64,000 nt of DNA. Origin: Micrasema longulum. Lineage: Eukaryota > Arthropoda > Insecta > Trichoptera > Brachycentridae. The DNA is taken from positions 124,001 through 188,000 of the forward strand of contig JAGVSM010003685.1 of the NCBI GenBank assembly GCA_022494885.1, given 5' to 3'. The notes beneath the pieces are model-generated. The model did no database searches, was not told where the DNA came from, and saw only the letters and a program-made list of their open reading frames with translations. Position numbers and translations under genes: made by a program. Shown piece after piece: positions 9,881 through 19,384 of this stretch; positions within the stretch are counted from its first letter, which is position 1; every line of letters starts with the position of its first letter.

Positions 9881-9904
9881 TGGTTTTTTGTTGCTGTGCA
9901 CATA

Positions 9905-10135
9905 CATATAATACTCACACACCCATACTCATAAACACACACCCTCACACCCTATTTTTATTCTCACCTAACATGTACAATAATAAAACTGATACACTAA
10001 AACAAGTACTTGGCATCATATTTATTGTTTTATAACAATAGTTATCCTTATAATTTAATTGAGACACAGTATATATATATTTCTACCGACATTTTAAAAC
10101 TAATTTACAAATTCCATTCTGTGTTTTGTTTTTAA
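9905..10135 (+). repeat. Interspersed repeat with CA-rich head (copy 1)
   Basis: The CA-rich start ('actcacacaccca...cacaccctcacac') is followed by 'aacatgtacaataataaaac', 'aagtacttggcat', 'ttgagacaca' and 'ttctgtgttttgttt'. The same order is found at 21935-22200 with roughly 80% identity. It may be the 3' UTR of a LINE like the one at 11580-12503, whose UTR is also CA-rich. The twin-primed LINE inserted at its left edge. Confidence 0.6.
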
Positions 10136-10544
10136 GAGAAAAAAAAATGACTAAAATATATATAGGCTCCGAATTCAAGGCACAACATCATAACTTGAAT
10201 TCGTTTTGTGAATTTCATTTTAATGTGAATTTAAAGGCATATTATTAATATCAATTTGATTAAATTGATGATTACGCATTACACATATTGCAGGTTCTAA
10301 TTACAAATGAGTTTAGACACGAATTCGGGGAACATTTTGCAATTTTCAATAAAGATAGGTTGAAATAATAACCCTTATTTTCTGTTGTTTCAGGTAAGAC
10401 CATTGTTTTATTTATGGATCCATTATCTGATCCATGCCCCTTAACTCCGAAGCACGGGTAAGTGTGAATTTTAATACATGGTAAAAAAATAAATGTGTTA
10501 AATCTAACTAAACTAAATAACTAAATCTAGCTATCTAACTTCAA

Positions 10545-11185
10545 CTAGAGAACTTTTAAAACAAACTAAGCAATTAAATATAACTGAACTCTTTCAACTA
10601 GAATCATTAAAATTTATCCATAAATTAGCCACTAATGTAATTGTAGACGAAGAACTAAAACTTGTAAAAAATTGTAGTCAATATGGACATAATTTATTTA
10701 TTTATATACGGCATTTCTGCCATTTACATATATGTGGTATAAAGAGTGCTCAAAAATAAAAATATTTAAAAAATCGACTATGGAATATTAATATACTCGT
10801 ACTGTACACATTATAAATTACTTGAAATACATATATATTTTAAAGAAATTGTACAATAACAAAATACATTAATCAATCAAATTATAACTATTCCAACTCA
10901 ATCTCCTGAAGATGATTTGCTCTTTTTGATAAAAATATGTTGGTCACTTTATTTTTAAGTTAGGCAGAGATAAACTAAATATATTAAAATATGATGCATA
11001 TTCATTCCCGGTATTCTGTAATCTAACAATAGGACGAGAATATCAGAAAAATATCATACACAACTTTCTAAAACAAGACAAGGACAATCAAGACTAATGA
11101 ACCAGGGACTGAAATTATACAATAAACTACCAGACAAAACTTAACAAAAGACTCAGACAAACTTTTTAAAAGATGTAAAAAAAAA
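10545..11185 (+). pseudogene. LINE ORF C-terminal remnant, interrupted by another LINE tail
   Basis: The first part reads LFQLESLKFIHKLATNVIVD followed by EELKLVKNCSQYGHN (to about 10694). After 330 unrelated bases it resumes at about 11030 with RTRISEKYHTQLSKTRQGQS and RLMNQGLKLYNKLPDKT. This is homologous to 25642-26067 (HKLATDMIIYKELKLEKNC, GLKLHNKPPDKTKQK), where the two parts are contiguous. It is the C-terminal region of a non-LTR retrotransposon ORF and ends in an A-run at 11177-11191. Stops break it. Confidence 0.7.
10695..11026 (-). mobile_element. 5'-truncated LINE 3' tail ('hairpin-tail' family) nested in another LINE
   Basis: The minus strand ends with 'aaatggcagaaatgccgtat' and (ATAA)n at 10696-10710. 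GGCA/TGCC again forms the conserved stem. It splits the LINE ORF remnant at 10545-11185, between 'gacataat' and 'aataggacgag'; the target duplication is short or blurred. Confidence 0.6.
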
Positions 11186-11234
11186 AAAAAAACAGAGTAT
11201 CAATGAAAAATGTTTATATTATTTTTGTATTTAT

Positions 11235-12530
11235 TTTTTTATTTTGTTTATTAAGAAAAACAACAGCAATACAAAGAAATATACACAACATAATAAAAAA
11301 AACATAAAATAAAGCCAAATCAGTTTTTCACATAAATACAATTATAAAAATCCAGTTCAGTTAAATATAATTTATAGAAGTGCATGTGTGCGAGTTTTTT
11401 TTTGTGTGTGAGGATGCGTGTGTAAAAAAAGTGGAGTGTGGTTTTGGTAAGTATGTGAATATGTGTGTGATTGTATATGGGTGTGAGGGTAGGTTTAAGG
11501 ACAGGGTAAGTGTGTATTTGATATGAGTGAATAGAAACAATTTAAAATTATAATGTAAAAATATAAATATATATTTTTTTTATAACGAAACATAATTTTT
11601 TTCAAATAATAGTTTTTTAATTTTGGTTTTAAAAGTGAGTTTACTGTAATTAAATATGTCTATGTTATTGAAAAATAAATTATAATTACGCGTCAAGCGA
11701 ATCAGAGGAGAGTTCTGAGCATAGTTGGTGCGAACTGTGGGTACATGGAAAAGAGATAGATTCGTGTGACGGGTGCGGTAGCCAGGTACGTTAAGGGCCA
11801 ACTCAGAAACCAGAACAGGACTATCAAGACGTCCATTAAGAATGTCATGTAAAATACCCATATCTAATAACAAACGACGATCCTCAAGACTAAGTATATT
11901 ATGTTTATGACAAGAAGTTTTATAGTTAAGGTCCGTAAATCTGGATCTCCAATTGAGATGTCTCAAAAATGTTTTCTGAATATTTTCAAGCCTTATCTTG
12001 TGTATGGAATACTGGGGAGACCACACAGAGGAGGCATATTCAAGGAGACTACGAACGTAAGCGAAATAAATTAATTTGATACTACCAATATCATTAAAAA
12101 CTTGGCAAGTGCGGATAACAAAACCTAAGTTTCTGTGTGCCCGGTTCACTATATTTTCGATGTGGTTTTCATACGTAAGTTTTTTATCTAGAATCACACC
12201 AAGATCACGAACACTTTCAACTCGTTGTATAGCTTGATTACTTAAAAAATATTGATGTGAAATAGGTTTGGAGCTACGTGAAAAAGAAATGAGTAAACAT
12301 TTTGAGACATTTACATTTATGAAATTTTTTTCATAGTAATCTGTTAATCGGTGAAGATCGTAATAATGAATGTAATAATTCTTAAGGGTTTGTAAATACA
12401 TTTTCAAATAAAAAAAATAAAAATATTGTACATACAAATATCTCGCAAACCAATTCAAGGTAGAAATAATAAATAGCTCCGCGTCATTATCCTTATAATA
12501 CATAAAGGCAAGTTGGCTACTCTGCCTCTG
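11235..12530 (-). mobile_element. Jockey/CR1-superfamily LINE 3' half
   Basis: A minus-strand reverse-transcriptase C-terminal region (frame 12503-11580) is followed by a CA/GT-rich 3' UTR (11400-11520) that ends in 'ttaataaacaaaat' near 11240. It is truncated just upstream of the catalytic core. Confidence 0.75.
11580..12503 (-). pseudogene. Non-LTR reverse-transcriptase C-terminal region (307 codons open)
   Basis: This is the longest open frame in the window. Residues about 48-78 (LHRLTDYYEKNFINVNVSKC) are the segment after the catalytic Asp pair. Then come VESVRDLGVILDKKLTYENH, RAHRNLGFVIRTCQVF, YFAYVRSLLEYASSVWSPQY and RLENIQKTFLRHL, a run characteristic of jockey/CR1-superfamily reverse transcriptases. 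The C-terminal part (ILSLEDRRLLLDMGILHDIL, VPGYRTRHTNLSLFHVPTVR, NNIDIFNYSKLTFKTKIKKL) is the usual tail of such ORFs. At the N-terminus YYKDNDAELF seems to be a damaged YADDAKLF motif followed by an unrelated hydrophobic stretch, so the catalytic site is lost and the first about 45 residues are not authentic. The long open frame suggests a fairly young copy. No finger/palm or endonuclease part is present. Confidence 0.8.
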
Positions 12531-12707
12531 GGGTAAAGTCTAAATTTATCATTCTGATGAGAGATGCACTGATTAATTTGAATAATTGAATTATTCATTG
12601 AATCAAATCGCGGGTGCACATCCCTAATCAAGAACAATTAATCTAAAACGCCGTATTAGGTACCTGAAGATCGCTTTATACCATTGATTTGAATTATTAA
12701 TATTTGA

Positions 12708-12757
12708 TAACGCCTTGACAAAGGAACAGGTTGCATTCAGAAACTGGTCGGCATTAA
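12708..12757 (+). ncRNA. Degraded hammerhead-like motif
   Basis: 'AACGCC', then TTGACAA (consensus CUGANGA, with C3 to U and G8 to A), A, GGAAC...AUUCA (broken stem II), GAAAC-UG-GUC, then GGCAUU, which can pair with the 5' side at most positions. The short AATATTTGA flanks on both sides hint at a small inserted unit. No GIY-YIG coding was found nearby. Confidence 0.4.
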
Positions 12758-12934
12758 TATTTGACATTTTTTTTATGCCAATAGGTACAAATCAAGTTAT
12801 TGTATAATTTGTTTGAAAATAAAATTCTCTACGCTAGTTCTTTAAATGATATGAGCTGTCAACAATTTTTGAGTATGTCCAAATATTTTTTGACTGTTCG
12901 GATTTATTTATTAAACTTTTTGTGCATAATGTTA

Positions 12935-13465
12935 TTTGTACAGTGGCGGGCTTATTGCCAAATTGCAATTTCTTCCAACCAACCAATAAAATAAAAGTTT
13001 TATTTTTATAATTCAAGTTACAGAACATATTCTATAGAAAAAAAAACATTAAAAAGCTATGGATTTATAAAAATAGAAATAAACGTATTTGTTTATAAAT
13101 TACCTTAAATCAAAACTATTACTCAATGGGAAAAAGGAAAAAAGCGGAAAGAGGAAAAGGAAAGGAAAGGAGGAGAGATTAAGGAAGAGAAAGGAGATGT
13201 TTCTTCAGACGTGATTTAAACAGAGATAATGTAGTAACATCTTTGATGGTGGATGGGAGATGATTCCACAGTCGAGCCGCATGGACACTATATGAGTTAG
13301 AAAAGAAAGAAGAATTGTGGATGGGTATTAAGAGAGTGCCTTGAGAATTAGAACGAAGAGGTAAACCATGAACTGATAAGCGTTGAAATTTTTCACGCAG
13401 GTATATAGGAGCGTTAGGACTATGAAGTATATTTACTCCCTCAGGAGCCATTAAGATCTAAATTT
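12935..13465 (-). mobile_element. LINE 3' end (ORF C-terminus plus 3' UTR), copy 1
   Basis: The coding end lies at 13451-13179. The 3' UTR to 12935 includes 'ggcgggcttattgccaaa' and 'cttccaaccaaccaataaaa'. The same block recurs at 44235-44800, about 90-95% identical by eye. The tail ends near 'tgtacagtggcggg'. Confidence 0.8.
13179..13451 (-). pseudogene. Non-LTR retrotransposon ORF C-terminus
   Basis: The 90-codon frame contains HSPNAPIYLREKFQRLSVHG, LPLRSNSQGTLLIPIHNSSF, then YSVHAARLWNHLPSTIKDVT and LFKSRLKKHLL. The pattern 'Y..R....LWN.LP..I......F...L..HL' is the usual end of jockey-superfamily ORFs. The Met at the start lies in sequence unrelated to the homologous copy at 44470-44795, where the frame continues upstream, so the true frame was truncated at about 13440 and the Met is accidental. 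Confidence 0.75.
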
Positions 13466-13497
13466 GTTGCAATAAAGAGGGAAAACATTTTTAGGAG

Positions 13498-13510
13498 GAA
13501 ATATGGATGC
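13498..13510 (+). repeat. Target-site duplication, left copy (13 bp)
   Basis: GAAATATGGATGC, repeated exactly at 13789-13801, flanks the SINE insertion. Confidence 0.85.
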
Positions 13511-13788
13511 TTTTATAAATAATCATTGCCTTTTTTTTAAATAGAAAAAAGAAATATTGGCGTTCTTTATATTTTCAACGAGTTGTAAATAACTCACTAT
13601 TAGAAAATGGGAAACAAGTTGTGGTAGAGTGGGGTTCGAACCTCGGACCTCTGATCCGTGAGTCCGCAATACTAGCCACGGGACCACAACCCGTTCATGT
13701 AACAAAAATGATTAAGATACGTTGCGATTGGCGTACCTATGCAGTATCCTATGCACCATTAGGTGCGGATAAGGAATAAAGAAAAAAA
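13511..13788. mobile_element. Chimeric SINE insertion: SINE-B (minus) joined to SINE-A 3' half (plus)
   Basis: Between one pair of 13-bp duplications lie a complete SINE-B on the minus strand (13693-13511: GGGTTGTGGTCCCGTGGCTA head, B-box-like GGTTCGAACCCC, body, A-rich end) and the 3' half of SINE-A on the plus strand (13694-13788: 'ttcatgtaacaaaaatgatt' to 'ccattaggtgcggataagga', ending in an A-rich tail). The two are head to head. A single event with two templates would explain one target duplication. Confidence 0.75.
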
Positions 13789-14040
13789 GAAATATGGATG
13801 CCTAGGCATTTTACAAGGCCTGTTATTGCCTGGTTTAAGTGGCCATACTCAAAATATTCTTGATTAAAATAACTGGTAAAAGAAGTATAAAAATTATTAA
13901 AAGGTGTTTTAGGGATCGCGTAGTAGGTGAAATAATTTTAAATGCCTAGACTATATCCCCTTTTCACTCTAACGCAATCAAATCGTATTTTGCTCTCGTT
14001 TCCTCTCATGCAATAAATAAAATAAAATAAAAGTAAATAT

Positions 14041-14640
14041 CTCGGGGTTTACTTGGATAGATATTTGAATTTCAAAACACATTCTCAATATGTAACAAAA
14101 AAAAAATATTTATGGGACGAGTGCGAAATGTAATAGATGTAAAGAGTGTGTTTTCATATATAAAACAATCATATGTCCACACATAATTACTGTTCTTCTA
14201 TTCTTTTTTTATGTAATGAAGGAGAAATTAAAAATATACAAATTCTTCAAAATAAGGCGGTGAGGATTATACTCATCAGCAATATCTATTTTAATGTAGA
14301 AAAAATGCACAAAGAAATTGTCCCTGCTCACAGTAAAGCAGAAAATAAAATATAATGTAGCAATTTTTAATACATAAAATAATGAAGGGAATTAATAAAA
14401 TATAAACGATAATAAAATTTAACCAACAATGTCATACATATGAAACAAGGGATTAAAAAAAGATAAGATTACCAATGAGGAGAAAAACAGAATCTCAAAA
14501 CTCATTGTAGGTACAAGGGATTGAAGATGTACAATGAGTTACCTGAAGGAATAAAGGAGATTGAAAAGATCGAAATATTTTAAATTAATTTGAAAAAATA
14601 TGTTGTTGAGAAATTTTTATTAAAAAAAATGTAATGTTAT
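14041..14640 (+). pseudogene. Degenerate non-LTR reverse-transcriptase C-terminal region
   Basis: Pieces in several frames: LGVYLDRYLNFKTHSQYVTK (14041); MSTHNYCSSILFLCNEGEIK then NIQILQNKAVRIIL (14173-14280); and LKMYNELPEGIKEIEKIEIF then INLKKYVVEKFL (about 14520-14625). The order 'LGVYLD..LN...H', 'YCS.ILF......I..LQNKA.R.IL', 'YN.LP..I' fits the tail of a jockey-superfamily ORF. Fragments resembling its end recur at 17690-17715 and 18209-18260. Confidence 0.65.
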
Positions 14641-14820
14641 TCAGTTTCAATGCTGCAGAGCAGCGTTTATTTTAAAATTTAAAATACCTATGACAATTTG
14701 TTACCCACTAAGTCCGAAGACTTTTTTATTTTTAATGACAGGTTTATTTTACATTATTTCATTTATATTATATAAATGTATTTGTTAACAGGCACCATAA
14801 AGTATTTAGAAGATGTTTCT

Positions 14821-15015
14821 TCAGTTCTGTTTTTTCATTTGAAGATCTTTCATGTTAATGATTATTTGTGTGAGATCATTGATCAACCTTGGAATAACGC
14901 AATTTAATGTTCGCTTTCCGAAGTAATTTGTAATTCGGTGAACGATCAGGGAGCCCTTAGTTTTTAATCTAGTGTTGTGAGTGTGGGAAACTCTTTTTTT
15001 ATTCCGGATCAACAA
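14821..15015 (-). pseudogene. LINE ORF C-terminal fragment
   Basis: SHTHNTRLKTKGSLIVHRIT, then YFGKRTLNCVIPRLINDLTQ resembles the 'HTHNTR.....L' and 'F...........N.LP' end of reverse-transcriptase ORFs. Sequence upstream on the minus strand is not recognisable. The frame is short and the call tentative. Confidence 0.45.
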
Positions 15016-15642
15016 AATGATCTACAAAGTTGTTTTGCCAGCAGGACATTACGGAATTTAATTGTTTATATTAGTTCTTAAGTTAATATGAACTTACTTA
15101 ATAAAGCATAAATAAAATTTGTGAAACGAATAAGTCGCAGAATAAGAGCACTGCTGCCTTACAGTTGATAATATCAGTAAAAATGATTATATTCTCTTCC
15201 CAAGCTATCCAATCGCCCCCCTCCCAACTGACATTTAAAATTATTTGTGTTTTGACAATCTTCTAACTTTTTAAAAAGGTATCCGTGTATAATATTATTT
15301 ATGTGGTGTATCGGACCACTTAAGGTTAAGTAGAGATGACTCGCGCCGCAGATTAAGCTTCTGTTAAGCTCCTTACGGAGAATTCAATAAAGCTCTCGTG
15401 GTTGAATGATAGCCTATTCATGTTTAACCGATGCCATAATAATTGCGTTCCAGGAATTGAAATATCTTTTATTATGGACGCTTGGGCGTTAATTAATAAA
15501 ATTCGCCTTACATTAAGATTCCATATAGATGTACTCGTATATTGATAACTACTCGGGCTATTTTATCACGTCAACGAATATGAGCTTCAACAATATTTTA
15601 AGTATTTTGGATGTTTGTAGCACTAAATTTGTAGTTCATTGT
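15016..15642. other. Unassigned stretch, partly GC-balanced
   Basis: 15300-15530 is free of recognised repeats, less AT-rich, and has several TTAATTAAT-like homeodomain-type sites. It could be conserved regulatory DNA; nothing coding was seen. Confidence 0.3.
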
Positions 15643-15698
15643 TATATTTTAAAGGAATAAATAAAATTACTTTGATTTAAAAACCACTTATTTATTAT

Positions 15699-15746
15699 CA
15701 CAACTGACTAGTTTCGGCAACTCACGTTGTCCTCTTCAGGGTTATA
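15699..15746 (-). ncRNA. Hammerhead-ribozyme-like motif, left arm
   Basis: Minus strand: AUAACC, CUGAAGA (consensus core), G, GACAAC-GUGA-GUUGCC (stem II, one mismatch), GAAAC-UA-GUC, AGUUGU. Stem I pairs at five of six positions (first pair C-A). ACUAGU is self-complementary. Confidence 0.6.
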
Positions 15747-15823
15747 TAACAATGACCCCCTCCTCTATCTTTATCGACAGCCACTGTTCACTGTTTCTTT
15801 TAAGTATGTTTATTTATTCATTA

Positions 15824-15872
15824 TATAACCCTGAAGAGGGCAACGTCAGTTGCCGATACTAGTCCGTTGTGA
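15824..15872 (+). ncRNA. Hammerhead-ribozyme-like motif, right arm
   Basis: AUAACC, CUGAAGA (15831-15837), G, GGCAAC-GUCA-GUUGCC (perfect 6-bp stem II), GATA in place of GAAA (15855-15858), C-UA-GUC, CGUUGU. The A-to-T change in the conserved GAAA should inactivate it. Confidence 0.55.
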
Positions 15873-15935
15873 TAATAAATAAGTGGTTCACAAAACAAAG
15901 TAATTTAATTTATTCCTTTAAAATACTTAAAGTAT

Positions 15936-17350
15936 GTCAAAATCGTGTACTTTACCTTCTAGGAGTTCATTTTTAGTTGACTGGTATTTTAAAACGAAAA
16001 AATTATGAAAGTCGACGTTTACATATATATTATGACCCGCCTTTGGTTCGATACTACTTTGCATATTGTATTCACCGTTCACTTGTGCTCGTACAAATAA
16101 CTATATATAAATTATTACGACTGTTGATGTTCAAATATTAATTAAATGCTGAATGTTACATTAATGTTACAGTTGACTTAGTATGAACTAATCACATAAA
16201 CCATCTAATGACATATCTTGCGAATGCCTACACTTCAGTTTTCCATTATTTAAGATGATTTCCACATATGCAATATAAAGGGATGCAATTTTTAAAAAAA
16301 TGTGAAAAATATATATGTTTTCAAAACATATATATTTTTCATAATTTCGGTTTCGCATATAAAAACTGCTTTCATTTTTTACCCTTAACGATTAGTCACG
16401 CATTTAATCCTAATCAAATGTTCAAAAAAAATAAAAATTTGAAAAACTTGTTTTTATAAAAAACTGATATAAATATTCAGTTAAGATTTGTTTTAAGATA
16501 GGAATTATTCTTCCTTTGAATATCTTCAGATATTTGTCTAAACGAGTGTTGTTCGTTAAGTAACCTAATTTGGGCTTCTTAGCGTAAAGAGGAATGCGAG
16601 GGAGATTAATGGAAATGTGGGAAATGTTGTATAACGTAGCCAGAAGAGGCAGATAAATCTATTTTAATATGCGGAGTTGAGGTTAGGTTAGGTAAGTTTT
16701 ATTAGGTTATTAGGGTATATCTATTATGTAAAAGTATCCCATTATTTTTCCCATAAATTTTTACTACATTAAGATTGTATGTATTATCATAATTTTATAT
16801 GAATATTTTATACTACCTTGATCAAAAAGTTTCAGGAATCGTGACCGTGCGGCGCTCACGGTAATTAATTTGAATGATTTTTTTAGTCGTGTTGGTATTG
16901 TCGTTCCCAATAGATTTTAGACTAGTATTTTTAACATTTGGACTGTTGTGATCCCAAAAGTTTCACTGTTGTGATTGCATTTTTTTTAGTTGCAAATTAT
17001 TTGTACCTTGCTTTTGTTATATGCAAGGTTTAATCGAATATTTATATCTGTAGGTTATATTCAGTTGACTTTAACATTTTTCACCGTTGATAATTATAAT
17101 AAAAATAAAAGCAGAATCAGAATAAAAAAAATAAAAAGTCGTAAAAGTTGGACACAAAAAAACAAAATGAGCTAGATACCACCATTATATAACTTAGCCT
17201 GCTTGATCATCCCTGTGATGAATCGAACAGTCTCTCTTCGTGTATCATTACAGTTCAGGAGCTCAGCTAGGTTATTAGTCGCAGCAATCCGAGTGTAGAC
17301 TTTGCATTCCAGATCCCATCTCGGCCTATCGAACATTGGACAGTATATTG
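15936..17350. other. AT-rich stretch with one long palindrome
   Basis: No gene recognised. A 19-bp perfect inverted repeat with a 1-base spacer lies at 16303-16341. GGTTAGGTTAGG (16682-16693) contains two TTAGG units; this short motif is common in insect DNA and is not evidence of a telomere. Confidence 0.4.
16303..16341. repeat. Near-perfect 39-bp palindrome
   Basis: TGAAAAATATATATGTTTT (16303-16321), C, then its exact reverse complement (16323-16341). Confidence 0.9.
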
Positions 17351-17377
17351 GAAGATGTTCTCTGTTGTAATATGTTA
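17351..17377. repeat. Terminus of a palindromic MITE
   Basis: 'gatgttctctgttgtaatat' is the right-end sequence of the palindromic MITE family. It abuts the fuller copy that begins at 17391. Confidence 0.55.
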
Positions 17378-17390
17378 CATCTATAGTAAC

Positions 17391-17670
17391 AAATTACAAC
17401 AGAGATTAAAGACACATTTGAGAAGGTAATGTAGAAGTCTGGGCATCTACAGGGCTCATGACCCGTATTCATAAAGGTTTCAGATATTTAACTTTACAAA
17501 CTTCAACAGATGGAAGAATTGAACGAATGTAGATGTTCAAATATAGGTAGAATGGTGAATGTTATACTGTGTAAGGTGGCCAACCAATGACAGGTCATAA
17601 GCCCTGTAGATGCCTAGACGTATATATTCCCTTTTTGAAAGTGTTTTTCATATCTGTTGTGATATGTTTG
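17391..17670. mobile_element. Palindromic MITE, copy 1
   Basis: It starts 'aaattacaacagagatt' and ends 'tatctgttgtgatatgt'. The left arm has 'gggcatctacagggctcatg'; the right has 'aatgacaggtcataagccct'. The central segment ('ttcataaaggtttcagatat', 'caacagatggaagaattgaa', 'ggtagaatggtgaatgtta') is shared with the copies at 22540, 40750 and 55540. No coding capacity. Confidence 0.7.
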
Positions 17671-17884
17671 TGTTATCAAGGGTTTAAAAATGTACAATGA
17701 GTTAACTTAGGAAATAACGAACCGTTTTACATTACCCGTCGATGAGAGCAGTTCTCTCGCGAAACTATAGTTGTGTTTTTAAAAAAATAATAGAATCGTG
17801 TTACACTAGTAACTTAGTTTTATTTTTATAATAATTGAAATTAAATGGCTTAAAGTACTTAAAATCATGTTTAAATTTTTTGCA

Positions 17885-18220
17885 ACCGAGAAGTTCCTTA
17901 TTACCTCCTCAACACTTTTGAGGAGGGAATAAGGAAGCCTAGGCATTAACAGGGCTTATGACCTGTCATTGGCTGGTTTAAGTGGCCACTTCACACACTG
18001 TGCAACATTCACTATTCTGCCTATGTTTGATCATCCACATTTCCTCAACCCTTCCACCTGTTGACTTTTGTGAAGTAAAAGAGCCGAAATCTTTGTCATG
18101 TTCCCTGTGACCTGTATCTCAGGGCTTATGACCTGTCATTGACTGGTTACAGTGGCCACGCCAGGGAGGAAATCCAGCCAGTCTGCAAGCGTTTGGACAT
18201 ACTCAAAACATTGCTGTATT
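17885..18220. mobile_element. Palindromic-MITE-related composite, copy 2
   Basis: It contains 'cagggcttatgacctgtcat' twice (17959 and 18120), both followed by a 'ggccac' end, and the central segment in reverse ('ctattctgcctatg', 'cacctgttgacttttgtgaa'). It ends with 'gaggaaatccagccagtctg' and 'ttggacatactcaaaacatt', the outer part also seen at 40400, 55320 and 57040. Confidence 0.6.
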
Positions 18221-18883
18221 TAAAATCAATTTGAAAAAATATTTTCTCGGTAAATATTATTATAAAATGTAATGTTTTTAAAAGTTTCTGTTAGTTCTTA
18301 AAATGTATAGTAGTTTTTTTTTTTTTTTTGATTTTTTTTTTGTCTTTCCAATTGATGTAAATCAAAGTATTAAATTCTGAAGACGTAGGCATATAAAAAG
18401 TGATTATGTATGACACTGTCGTATTGTTCAATGGATGGAGCAGTTCTTTTAAAGTGAATAACAAATATAGTTGATAATTGCCTTCACAAATTGTCCCCTA
18501 AGTCTCGAGTGTTTTTCCTCTTCTAAAAGCTTTCTTTTGTACCGACAAATCTTTGTTTTTTTACCTCGCTTCACTTATTTGTTTTCCGTGTTGTATTTTT
18601 ATTTGACGTAATGAATTATGCGCGAAGTATGATAAAGGATCCGCGGGATTTCGAATTCATTTAAAAAATAACACAATAAATTTTCATCGTTTGAAACCAA
18701 CATGTCTGACGTTCTCATGTCACTAATTAACCCTTGAAGGGAGTTCGTGTATCGTCATTGCCCTTTTCGTATCCAATAATATTGTAAACAAATCTCTCAA
18801 ACTTCTTGACTTTATAAATATAATGACGACAGACTTCTAAATGTTAATTCTATCAAAACTCTTTACTGCTTACTAGTAAATTT

Positions 18884-18970
18884 CGACCCCATCTAGAATA
18901 TGCTTCTCCAATTTGGTCTCCATTTTGTAGGACTCATATTGACCATATCGAGTTTCTCGCAATACCATTT
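18884..18970 (+). pseudogene. LINE reverse-transcriptase fragment
   Basis: RPHLEYASPIWSPFCRTHID then HIEFLAIPF is the 'R..LEYAS..W.P......I' block of jockey/CR1-type reverse transcriptases, as in the element at 11580-12503. It is cut on the right by a MITE end. Confidence 0.6.
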
Positions 18971-19356
18971 TCTAAGAAAGTTGAGTGTTTTAAAAAAAAA
19001 ATCATCTGTTAACAGATATTAAACTAAGCAACAAAAAAAACGTATATTGTATTGTCAGCGCTATATCTATTTTATGTTTTGTATTTCTGAAATAACTCCG
19101 CGTGTGACGTCACTGGTTCTCTTCCGCTTATTCTCGATCAGTTCTGCCCATTAGTCCATTTACGGCAAGTAAACTGGAAATGTTCCAAAACTCTCTTATC
19201 ATTGGTTGATTCACATGAACTAGTGACGTCGTTCAAAGTATTTCGTTTTTATTTTTAAAAAAATATTTATTTTTTTCGTACATTTTCTGTAATTTTTACT
19301 GCGGACAAGAAAACATTTTTTGTATCCAATTTCCCGTAGGGCTGAAGTTCCTCATT
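18971..19356 (-). mobile_element. MITE 'GAGGAACTTCAG', copy 1
   Basis: The element reads, on the minus strand, from ATGAGGAACTTCAGCCCTAC (19355) through 'gggaaattggatacaaaaaa', 'gtcactag' and 'acgtcacacgcggagttatt' to 'caatacaatatac' and an end resembling the inverted terminus (18972-18987). It matches copies at 28572-28968 and 38949-40080. Confidence 0.65.
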
Positions 19357-19384
19357 ATTCCTATTTTGAAATAAAGCAGCGTAT

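Larger units (their letters stand above)
8995..9904 (+). mobile_element. 5'-truncated, 5'-inverted (twin-primed) RTE-like LINE insertion
   Basis: A 910-bp insertion is flanked by a perfect 15-bp duplication. The 3' part (about 9119-9880, plus) encodes the post-catalytic region of a non-LTR reverse transcriptase. The first 120 bases are the upstream part of the same ORF, inverted. The 3' UTR is very short, ending TTTTTTGTTGCTGTGCACATA. Related copies are at 39121-39892 (plus) and 58261-58352 (minus). Confidence 0.8.
13466..13870. mobile_element. Palindromic-MITE terminus split by a SINE insertion
   Basis: 13466-13510 ('aatttgttgcaataaagagg', 'aaaacatttttagga') and 13789-13870 ('cctaggcattttacaaggcc...ggtttaagtggcca') are the two parts of one MITE arm, as seen at 28165-28212 and 22600-22735. 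They are separated by the SINE insertion at 13511-13788. Confidence 0.65.
15643..15935. mobile_element. Foldback element with hammerhead-like arms
   Basis: About 105 bases at 15643-15750 are inverted at 15820-15935, with a 70-base spacer. Arms share 'ttttaaaggaataaat', 'accacttatttattatcaca', a hammerhead-like core and 'gggttatataac'. It is short, non-coding and symmetrical. Confidence 0.65.

Noticed and set aside
11580..12503. Long frame as a host gene
   Set aside because: The peptide is clearly a non-LTR reverse-transcriptase tail, with a CA-rich LINE 3' UTR after it.
16682..16693. TTAGG telomere-like repeat
   Set aside because: Only two units; GGTTAGGTTAGG is a common short motif in insect DNA.
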